Assembly: GCA_021817625.1 (NCBI GenBank) | Contig: JAKASY010000144.1 | Span: forward strand, 1-6,034 | Direction of reading: 5' to 3' | Length of the DNA: 6,034 nucleotides | Source: Bacillota bacterium | GTDB lineage: Bacteria; Bacillota_E; JAJZYS01; JAILZS01 | Shown: positions 1 to 5,919 of the stretch, in pieces | Numbering within the stretch: position 1 is the first letter of the stretch | Layout of the letters: each line of letters begins with the position of its first letter | Notes under the pieces: generated by a model | Database searches by the model: none | Told to the model about the DNA's origin: nothing | Seen by the model: only the letters and a program-made list of their open reading frames with translations | Position numbers and translations under genes: made by a program

Positions 1-1644
1 GGGCGCGACCAGGCTGCCGCCGCCCGCCCCGGCCGACGGCAGGGGCGCGGCGGGCGCCGCCGGCGGCATGGGCGGCTCGCCGGCGTCGCCGGCCTCGTCG
101 GGGGCCCAAGGCAGGGGCATGGTGGGCCCAGCGTCCGCGGCGGCCGGCGGTCCCAGGCTCTCGCTGGGCGCGGCGGCGGAAGAGCCTGTCCAGGACGTCG
201 GCAGGGCGGCGTCCGCGGCCACCGTGGGCGCGGGCGACGGCGTCGGCGCGCCCATCCAGTCGACGCCCTGGTCCTGGGCTTCGGCCCGCATCCACAGCGG
301 CAGGGCCGTCTCGCTGCCCGCGGTCGGCGCCGGCACCGCCCAGGCCAGATCGACGGACGCGGAGGCGGACGCCTCGGCCGCCGGCCACTCCCCCTCGGAG
401 ACCGAGCCGGCCGCCGCGGCCGATGCCGGCACGTCCTCGGCCGACGGCGAGGCCGGCGACGCCCAGATCGGCGTCGGCGCGCTGGCGGCAGGGCCGGCGT
501 CCTCGGTGGCCAGGGCCAGCCACGGGGAGGGCAGCGCCTCGCCCACGCCTTCGTCGGCCGCCGTGGCGGACGGCGGCGCGAGCGCCTCCTCCGCGTCGGT
601 CGGCCCGCCTGGCGCGGGCGCCGCGCCATCGAGGACGCTCAGGGCCGCCCCGGCCGTGTCCGCTTCGGTCGCGTCGGCGACGGCGTCCTCCGTCGCAGGC
701 GCGGAATCGGGCGCCGCATCGGCGCGCGCTCCCACGGCTGGCCCTTCCTCCGCCGCGTCGCCTCGCTCCGGCAGCCGCCGCGTCTCGAACACGCGCAGCG
801 GGGCGCGCTCGGCGTCGGGCAGGGCGTCGAGCGCGAGCAGGCGGTAGGAGGTGCGGACGACCACGGTGCCCGAGCGCACCGCCAGGACGTCGGCGGCGGG
901 CACGAAGCGCTGGTCGTCCCCCGACGCGAGCTCGTAGCCCACGACGCGCCGGCTCGGGTCGCGCACGACCAGGCCCGCCAGGCTGCCGACGCTCGCCCCG
1001 GCGCGGCTTTGCACGGCGATGTCGAAGGCGTCGAAGGGGATGCGGGCCAGAGAGGTCTGTGGGTCCACGCGGAAGGCGGGCACGACGACATCCGCCTGGC
1101 CGACGAGCACGGCCGCGAGATGGGCCAGGTCCTCGGCGCCTTCGGCTCCCTCCGCACTCCCGGCGTCCGCCTCGACGACCTCGCGCGCCGCGGCCTCCAG
1201 CCGGTCCAGGGCCACGGACAGCGCACGCTCGAGGTCCATGCGGCGCTGGGCCGCGGCCATGAGCAGCCTGTGCGCCTCCTGCACGCGGCTCGCGTGGGCC
1301 TGCCGGAGCGCCTCGAGCTCCTCCGCCTGCTCGGCGGTGGTCGCGTTCTCGGCCCGCTCCGCGTTGAGGCTCGCCTTCTCCACCTGCTGGGACAGCAGCA
1401 TGGTCGTGGCCCGCACGCTCTCGAGCATGGGCAGGGTCACGTCACGGCGGCTGGTGAGCGTGGCAAGGTGCTGCTCGCGCGCCTTGAGCTCCGCGAGCCA
1501 TTGGCCGTACGCTATGCGATCCTCCGCCACCAGCTGGTCCATCTCTGCCTGGACGCCGCGCGCGCTGTATCCGAACAGCACCCGCTTCAGGCCGGCGAAG
1601 GTCGGCGGCTCGGGCGGCCGCAGCTCCTCGTCCGCATCGCTCAC
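1..1644 (-). CDS. Coiled-coil / PRC-barrel-like scaffold protein with Ala/Pro-rich tail (3' end outside window)
   Basis: This frame stays open for 548 codons from a GTG at 1644-1642 to the window edge, with no stop, so the C-terminus is missing. Residues 23-36 (LFGYSARGVQAEMD) resemble the GY....V....D signature of DivIVA-type N-terminal domains. Residues about 37-160 are charged, heptad-like and probably coiled coil. Residues about 202-275 look like a PRC-barrel: a short strand-rich module with GSLAGLVVRDPSRRVVGYEL, then FVPAADVLAVRSGTVVV. From about 290 on the chain is Ala/Pro/Asp/Glu-rich, probably disordered, with eight tryptophans. I see no signal peptide or membrane segment, so it is probably cytoplasmic. 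The GTG overlaps the TGA of the preceding gene (4-nt GTGA overlap), which supports this start and translational coupling. PRC-barrels are known as small protein- or RNA-binding modules; a scaffold or localisation role is inference. I am sure it is a gene, moderately sure of the PRC-barrel, and less sure of the DivIVA relationship. Confidence 0.82.
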   Translation of the reverse strand, partial: MSDADEELRPPEPPTFAGLKRVLFGYSARGVQAEMDQLVAEDRIAYGQWLAELKAREQHLATLTSRRDVTLPMLESVRATTMLLSQQVEKASLNAERAENATTAEQAEELEALRQAHASRVQEAHRLLMAAAQRRMDLERALSVALDRLEAAAREVVEADAGSAEGAEGAEDLAHLAAVLVGQADVVVPAFRVDPQTSLARIPFDAFDIAVQSRAGASVGSLAGLVVRDPSRRVVGYELASGDDQRFVPAADVLAVRSGTVVVRTSYRLLALDALPDAERAPLRVFETRRLPERGDAAEEGPAVGARADAAPDSAPATEDAVADATEADTAGAALSVLDGAAPAPGGPTDAEEALAPPSATAADEGVGEALPSPWLALATEDAGPAASAPTPIWASPASPSAEDVPASAAAAGSVSEGEWPAAEASASASVDLAWAVPAPTAGSETALPLWMRAEAQDQGVDWMGAPTPSPAPTVAADAALPTSWTGSSAAAPSESLGPPAAADAGPTMPLPWAPDEAGDAGEPPMPPAAPAAPLPSAGAGGGSLVAP

Positions 1645-2288
1645 GTCCCGACGGGCTCGCTGCCCGCGAGCCAAAGGGCGCCCGAGCCTCGCGCCGGCGC
1701 CTCGATGCGGGCGCTGGGCACGAGGGTCGGCGCCGGCAGGTCGCCCTCGGCGGCGCCCGGGCCAGCTGCTCCGCCGGACGCGTGGGCGGCCGCAGCCGGC
1801 TCAACGCCCGCTGCCTGCTCTTCGACCGCGTCGGCGCCGGTGTCCGGCGCGGCCGTCGGCGGCGTTTCGGCGATCGTGGGCTGGGACAGGCTATTTAGCG
1901 CCGCCTGCGCCTTGGCCACGGTCGCCACGACGTCGCGGCCCAGGCTCTCGGCCAGGCTGCGGCGCTCCGCGACCTGCTGCTCGAGGGCGGCGAGCGCCGC
2001 CCACTCGTGCGCCTCCGCCGCCTCGAAGCGCGCCCGCGCCTCGTTCACGCGCTTGCGATAGCGCTCGTTGGACGCCGTGAGCTCGCCCAGGAGCGCACGC
2101 ATGCGCTCCACCTCCTGGGCGACAGTGCCCTCCTCGTCGGAGACCGACTGGAGGATGGCGGCGATCTCGCGCTCGACCGCCTCGAGACGCCGCGCCCGGG
2201 CCTCGCGCGCCTCCTCGACCCGCTCGCGATGGCGGTCGACGAGGACGCGCAGATCCCGGCGGCGGTATCCACGGAGCGTCCTGCGCAC
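1641..2288 (-). CDS. Short coiled-coil protein with DivIVA-like N-terminal motif
   Basis: With the GTG start at 2288 the protein has 215 residues. Residues 5-18 (LRGYRRRDLRVLVD) match the GY....V/L....D pattern of DivIVA/Wag31-like N-terminal domains. Residues about 18-135 are almost wholly Glu/Arg/Ala/Leu-rich with heptad spacing, a strong coiled-coil pattern. Residues about 136-215 form an Ala/Pro/Gly-rich, probably disordered tail. There is no signal peptide, membrane span or enzymatic motif. The frame can be extended upstream to a TTG at 2342 (233 residues), but those extra residues look like translated leader. The purine-rich GGGGTGGGAG just before the 2288 GTG may be its ribosome site, although its spacing is short. 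It lies 98 nt downstream of the PelF-like gene and overlaps the next gene by 4 nt. DivIVA proteins bind curved membrane and recruit partners to poles or septa; the same role here is inference. It could be an unrelated coiled-coil protein. Confidence 0.75.
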   Translation of the reverse strand: MRRTLRGYRRRDLRVLVDRHRERVEEAREARARRLEAVEREIAAILQSVSDEEGTVAQEVERMRALLGELTASNERYRKRVNEARARFEAAEAHEWAALAALEQQVAERRSLAESLGRDVVATVAKAQAALNSLSQPTIAETPPTAAPDTGADAVEEQAAGVEPAAAAHASGGAAGPGAAEGDLPAPTLVPSARIEAPARGSGALWLAGSEPVGT

Positions 2289-2303
2289 TACTCCCACCCC
2301 ACG

Positions 2304-2325
2304 TCGCGCATTGTGTCGCGAATTG
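2304..2325. repeat. Two tandem 10-bp direct repeats before the short coiled-coil gene
   Basis: TCGCGCATTG (2304-2313) and TCGCGAATTG (2316-2325) match at nine of ten positions and are 2 nt apart, so they repeat every 12 bp. They lie in the gap between the pelF-like stop and the preferred GTG at 2288, where the sequence is also less GC-rich than the flanking genes. They could be a protein-binding site or chance in a GC-rich context. If the TTG at 2342 were the true start, they would be coding. Confidence 0.3.
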
Positions 2326-2386
2326 CGCGCGCCCGCTGGCAAGTGGCGCGTCTTTCGTGCCGATACCGGGGATTTCCTGCCGCCGT

Positions 2387-4120
2387 TCAGGCCGCCGGTC
2401 GACTCCGACCGCGGCGGACCCGTTGCGCCAGCCAGGCGGCGACCAGGTGGGCGTCGGCGCGGCGCACGTCGCCGAGCCGGCGCTCCTGGGCGGCGATCAT
2501 CGCCAGGATGGCGCTCGCGCTCGGCCCGGATGCCGTCCGCAGCGCCCGATGCAGCTGGTCGAGCGCCGCCAGCGGGTGGCCGGTGCGGTCGAGGGCCATG
2601 GCCCGCTCCAGCGCCAGGAGCTCCGTGCGGCGGGCCGGCGCGACCCGCGGCCGCCGGCGCATGAGCGTGCGGTAGGCGCGCCGGTACTGGCCGATCGAGC
2701 GAGCGCGGTGGAACAGGGTGAGCGCCCGCTCCCGCGCCTCCTCGCCCAGGCGGGCGCGCAGCCCGCTGTCGCCCGCCAGCGTGACGATCGCCTCGGCCAG
2801 GGCGTCGGGCGACCGCGCGGGCACGAGCAGCCCGGCCGAGCCGACCGCCTCGGCCGAGCCGCCGACCTCGGTGGCGACGACCGCGGCGCCGCTCATCATC
2901 GCCTCGATCAGGGCGAACGGGAAGGCCTCGGACACCGACGACTGGACGACGATGTCTGCCTCCCGGTAGACGCGCGCCACGTCGCGCGTGTGGCCGGCGA
3001 ACTCGACCACCTCGTCCAGCCCCAGCGCCGTCCGAAGGGCGAGCAGGCGGGCGTGGTAGTCGGGCACGGTCACGCTGCCGAACACGCGCAGCCGCATGGG
3101 TGCGCTCTGGCGAGCGATGGCGACGGCCCGGAGGAGCGTCTCGAGGTCCTTGTTGGGGTCGCTGCGAGCGACGCTCACCACCTCGACGGGGCGCCCGGGC
3201 TCGGGGGGCGCGCCTCCCGGCGCTGGCGCGAACACGTCGGGGCTGATGCCGTTGTAGATGACCTCGATGCGCTCGGACGGCGCGCCGAGGCAGCGCTCCC
3301 AGCGCGTGTTAAAGGCGCACACCGGCGCGATGCGGTCGGCGTGATGGTAGTTGAGGCGCACGACCGCCCGAACCACGCCCACCAGGAAGCGCTTGCCGAA
3401 GGGGTCCATGTCCGAGCGGCCGACGGCCAGGTACTGCTCGCGCAGGTAGATGCCGTGCTCGGTCAGGAGGTACGGGATGCCGTACTGGAGCTTGGCGACC
3501 ACGCCCACCAGACCGCAGAAGGCCGCCGCCGACGAGTGGACCAGCTCGATGTCGGGCGCGATCGGCACGTCCAGCACCATGAGGAAGTGGTAGAGCCACC
3601 CCAGGCCCTGCACCACGTCGAACACGGAGGGCTCCGGCAGCCGCCCGTGGCCCACCGCCTCGAGCAGCCACGCCTTGAACGTGGAGAACGTCGCCTCGCT
3701 GCGCCAGGTGAGGAGGTAGTCGTAGGTCTGGAAGTAGCGGTGCATGGCCGTCACGGCCTCACCCATGGCGGACACGTCGGGCTCGTCCGCGAGGACGCCC
3801 GCGAGGAAGGCCCCGAACGCCGGCACGAACAGCCGCTCCACCGCCTGGGCGGTGGTGCGCTGCTTGCGCAGGAGCAGGGTCGAGAAGGACATGTCGCGGC
3901 GGTTCTCCGCCGGGTCGCGGATGCCCCAGAGGGGGAAGGCCTGCACATCCTGAACGTTTGTGGGGAAGGCGAACACCGACTGGACGTAAGGGCTCGTGGC
4001 GACGGCCAGCACTCGGTAGTCGACCTCGGAGAGCTCCCGCACGAGCGTGTCGCACCACACGCTCACGCCCCCCTGCGAGTAGGGGTAGGTGCCCTCCGTC
4101 GCCAGCAGCACGCGCGCCAA
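2387..4120 (-). CDS. pelF: PelF-like family 4 glycosyltransferase (Pel-type exopolysaccharide polymerase)
   Basis: A retaining GT-B glycosyltransferase of the GT4 family with the N-terminal DUF3492-type region of PelF, the cytosolic enzyme that polymerises Pel from UDP-linked hexosamine. Residue numbers are for the TTG start (577 aa). The N-terminal hallmark TEGTYPYSQGGVSVW lies at 8-22, and LTEHGIYLRE, typical of PelF, at about 219-228. YNGISPDVF at 289-297 opens the nucleotide-sugar-binding half. Arg319 and Lys324 (ARSDPNKD) fit the conserved donor-phosphate-binding Arg/Lys. The E-x7-E signature is Glu398 and Glu406 (SEAFPFALIE), followed by GGSAE at 420-424. No membrane span or signal peptide is seen. 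Residues about 493-577 are an extra helical, TPR-like region beyond the usual length of about 500. A GTG at 4141 would add 7 residues, but GAGGAG at 4134-4129 sits 8 nt before the TTG, which I prefer. The PelG-like gene is divergent across the shared promoter region. The donor sugar cannot be read from the sequence; a related DUF3492 GT4 enzyme of another polymer is possible. Confidence 0.87.
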   Translation of the reverse strand: MARVLLATEGTYPYSQGGVSVWCDTLVRELSEVDYRVLAVATSPYVQSVFAFPTNVQDVQAFPLWGIRDPAENRRDMSFSTLLLRKQRTTAQAVERLFVPAFGAFLAGVLADEPDVSAMGEAVTAMHRYFQTYDYLLTWRSEATFSTFKAWLLEAVGHGRLPEPSVFDVVQGLGWLYHFLMVLDVPIAPDIELVHSSAAAFCGLVGVVAKLQYGIPYLLTEHGIYLREQYLAVGRSDMDPFGKRFLVGVVRAVVRLNYHHADRIAPVCAFNTRWERCLGAPSERIEVIYNGISPDVFAPAPGGAPPEPGRPVEVVSVARSDPNKDLETLLRAVAIARQSAPMRLRVFGSVTVPDYHARLLALRTALGLDEVVEFAGHTRDVARVYREADIVVQSSVSEAFPFALIEAMMSGAAVVATEVGGSAEAVGSAGLLVPARSPDALAEAIVTLAGDSGLRARLGEEARERALTLFHRARSIGQYRRAYRTLMRRRPRVAPARRTELLALERAMALDRTGHPLAALDQLHRALRTASGPSASAILAMIAAQERRLGDVRRADAHLVAAWLAQRVRRGRSRPAA

Positions 4121-4184
4121 GCGGCCAGCTCCTCGCCCCACGCCGGCCTACCAGGCGCAGGGAAGCCCATGTCAAGCGAAGAAC

Positions 4185-4214
4185 ATTCTAGGTTATGCCA
4201 CTCCTGGTTGACAA
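4185..4214 (-). promoter_or_regulatory. Sigma70-type promoter for the pelF-like operon
   Basis: Read on the minus strand, a -35 element TTGTCA (4214-4209, five of six consensus bases) is followed after 18 nt by a -10 element TAGAAT (4190-4185, five of six). Transcription would start near 4178, giving a leader of about 58 nt before the TTG at 4120. It is the best promoter match I found in the window, and it sits at the expected place in the AT-richer island. No strong terminator is visible between the pelF-like gene and the two genes downstream, so the three could share this promoter. Confidence 0.6.
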
Positions 4215-4218
4215 CAGG
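4203..4218. repeat. Imperfect palindrome over the overlapping -35 elements (candidate operator)
   Basis: The arms CCTGGTTG (4203-4210) and CAACAGG (4212-4218) are inverted copies that differ by one extra G, around a single central A. The palindrome covers the -35 hexamers of both directions, a suitable place for a regulator controlling both gene sets. No regulator gene is visible in the window, so function is inference. Confidence 0.35.
4208..4213 (+). promoter_or_regulatory. Consensus -35 hexamer facing the pelG-like gene
   Basis: TTGACA is a perfect sigma70 -35 match and lies 85 nt before the GTG at 4299. At the standard 17-nt spacing the -10 position reads GATCTG (4231-4236), a poor match, and GATATC at 4245-4250 is too far away. 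Either the plus-strand promoter needs an activator or uses another sigma factor, or this hexamer is a by-product of the opposing TTGTCA that it overlaps. Confidence 0.3.
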
Positions 4219-4298
4219 CAAGTTTTCCGCGATCTGGCACGACAGATATCGACTCCGCCCGTCGATCGCGGTCGGCCTTGGCGACCGAGGGCGGCCCC

Positions 4299-5894
4299 GT
4301 GAGCGCGCCGGCCGGCGGCGGGCGCGGCGACGTCGAGCGCCTGGCGCACCAGGTGCTCGAGGCCAACGCCGACGTCCAGGACGTGCTCGACGTGGCCGCG
4401 CTGATCGAGTCGTTCGGCTACAGCGACCGGCGCATCCTCGCCGAGTTCGGCTACGCCAGCGTGTTCGACCTCGCGGAGGACGTGCACCGGCGGGTGGTCG
4501 GCCTCGTCGTGCACCGGCCCCTCCCCACCGCGCACGCCCCTCCCTGGCAGGAGACCGCGCGCACGATGCTTGGCCAGTTCCTCCACGGCCTCACGTTCGC
4601 CGTGCCGATGACCGTCTCGATCGCCGCCATGGTGCTCCTCAAGATCTCCTTCGCCGCCTATCAGAACTTCGACCTCGAGCAGGCCACGGCGCTCGCCCTC
4701 GCCACCTTCTTCAGCTTCCTCACCACCGGCGGCTTCACCCAGGCCATGGCCTACGCCTACTACGTGCTCATCGGCGCCCAGGAGTACGACGCCGTCACGC
4801 CCACCCTGTGGCTCATGATGCGCTGGGGCCTGGGCCTCACCCTGCTCTTCTGCCTCGCCCTGCTCATCGTCGACACGGCCTTCCCGCTCTTGCCCGTCTC
4901 GGTGCTCGTCTTCGCCCTCATCTACACCATCCCCCTGAGCGCCATGTGGCTCAGCTACACGGGCATGTACGTGCTCAGGCGGGAGTACCTCCTGACCGTC
5001 GCCACGGCCGTCGCCATCGCCGTCGCCTACCTCTTGTGGCAGAGGGCCCACGTCGCGGTCACCCTGGCCCAGATCGCGGCCATGCTCATCGGCTCGGTCC
5101 TCACGGTCTCCACGGCCGCCTACCTCTTCGGGCGCCAGGCGCGCGCTCACGAGACGAGCGCCATCGGCCGCATCGTGCGCAGCCGGGCCTCGCACCTCGC
5201 CTACGGCAGCGCCCCCTACTTCGCCTACGGCATCCTCTACTTCACGTTCGTGTTCGCCGACCGCCTCATCTCCTTCACCACGAACACGAGCTTCCTGCCC
5301 CTCGGCGTCTGGTTCCGCGGCCCCTACGAGCTCGCCATGGACTGGGCGCTTCTGGCCCTCATCCTGCCGCTCGGCGCGACAGAGCCGTTCGTCACCCTGA
5401 TCCTCGCCTGGCTCGCCCGCGCCGAGCAGGTGATCAGCGAGACCCGCCTCTCGCTCCTGGTGGCCCGCCTGCGCCGGCTCTATCTCATGTGCGTCGGTGC
5501 CCTGGCGCTCGTGGGCGCTGCGGGCTACCTCCTCACCCACGTGCTCCTCGACGTCGCCCGGACCGCGCCGCTCCTGCACGGCAAGGTGCCGATCCAGGGC
5601 GGCGAGCCGCTGGTGTTCACGGTCGCGAGCCTTTCCTACAGCCTGCTCATCGTCGGCCTGTTCAACGTCCTCCTCCTCTTCACGCTGGCACGGCCGACGA
5701 GCGCCCTGCGCTCGTTCATCCTGGCCGTGGTCGTCGACCTGGGCGTGGGACTCGTCGCCACCCGCCTGGGCAACAGCGACACGTACGCGGTCCTCGGCCT
5801 CGCCGCGGGCGTGCTCTACCTCCTCATCGCCACCACCATGGAGATCCTTCGCGTCGTGCGCACCATCGACTTCACCCTCTTCCAGCTGACATGA
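4299..5894 (+). CDS. pelG: PelG-like polytopic membrane protein (putative exopolysaccharide transporter)
   Basis: With the GTG start the protein has 531 residues. Residues 1-90 are soluble and mostly helical, including the segment FGYSDRRILAEFGYASVFDL at about 39-58. After this come about twelve hydrophobic segments, roughly at 95-115, 130-160, 171-193, 197-223, 232-248, 255-276, 302-325, 347-371, 393-413, 440-463, 472-490 and 497-517. The segment APYFAYGILYFTFVFADRLI at about 305-324 resembles the conserved middle of PelG, the MATE/MOP-like inner-membrane protein that moves Pel across the membrane. Canonical PelG has about 456 residues and 12 spans, so the extra length is the N-terminal domain. 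The frame also allows a TTG at 4278, but GAGGG at 4287-4291 lies 7 nt before the 4299 GTG and nothing comparable precedes the TTG. Its divergent neighbour is PelF-like, which strongly supports the call. The family call rests on topology, local similarity and context; another MOP-type flippase or a general polytopic EPS protein is the alternative. Confidence 0.75.
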   Translation: MSAPAGGGRGDVERLAHQVLEANADVQDVLDVAALIESFGYSDRRILAEFGYASVFDLAEDVHRRVVGLVVHRPLPTAHAPPWQETARTMLGQFLHGLTFAVPMTVSIAAMVLLKISFAAYQNFDLEQATALALATFFSFLTTGGFTQAMAYAYYVLIGAQEYDAVTPTLWLMMRWGLGLTLLFCLALLIVDTAFPLLPVSVLVFALIYTIPLSAMWLSYTGMYVLRREYLLTVATAVAIAVAYLLWQRAHVAVTLAQIAAMLIGSVLTVSTAAYLFGRQARAHETSAIGRIVRSRASHLAYGSAPYFAYGILYFTFVFADRLISFTTNTSFLPLGVWFRGPYELAMDWALLALILPLGATEPFVTLILAWLARAEQVISETRLSLLVARLRRLYLMCVGALALVGAAGYLLTHVLLDVARTAPLLHGKVPIQGGEPLVFTVASLSYSLLIVGLFNVLLLFTLARPTSALRSFILAVVVDLGVGLVATRLGNSDTYAVLGLAAGVLYLLIATTMEILRVVRTIDFTLFQLT

Positions 5895-5919
5895 GGGCTC
5901 GTTCGCCGGGGCGGAAGGC

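Larger units (their letters stand above)
4121..4298. promoter_or_regulatory. Divergent intergenic control region between pelF-like and pelG-like genes
   Basis: The only sizeable non-coding stretch that drives both gene sets. Its core is much less GC-rich than the rest of the window: 39 of 80 bases are G or C at 4171-4250 by my count. It holds a good minus-strand promoter, a consensus plus-strand -35 hexamer and an imperfect palindrome covering both -35 elements, each described in its own entry. The leftmost bases include the ribosome site of the minus-strand gene (GAGGAG, 4134-4129), and the right end includes that of the plus-strand gene (GAGGG, 4287-4291). Confidence 0.75.

Noticed and set aside
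639..1226. A 195-codon minus-strand frame inside the PRC-barrel gene
   Set aside because: It is in a different frame from the GTG-started gene and gives an Arg/Pro/Ser-rich product with no domain. The overlapping frame is continuous over 548 codons.
68..2080. Several long plus-strand frames (68-847, 423-1262, 1009-2061, 1019-2080)
   Set aside because: They are antisense shadows of the two coiled-coil genes. Their products are Ala/Ser/Arg low-complexity, while the minus-strand frame gives ordered coiled-coil and PRC-barrel-like sequence.
2343..2386. A possible terminator between pelF and the short coiled-coil gene
   Set aside because: Only a tiny CCG-GTAT-CGG hairpin is visible, with no T-run after it. 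I see no support for termination, so co-transcription remains likely.
4148..4175. A second minus-strand TTGACA (4175-4170) as a promoter
   Set aside because: The -10 position at usual spacing reads TGGTAG, a poor match, and it would leave almost no leader. The TTGTCA/TAGAAT promoter upstream is much better.
4359..4502. Similarity of FGYSDRR..LAE in the PelG N-terminus to FGYSAR...AE in the PRC-barrel protein
   Set aside because: About seven of twelve positions agree, but the match is short and the surrounding sequence differs. It may be coincidence, so I do not claim a shared domain without a profile comparison.
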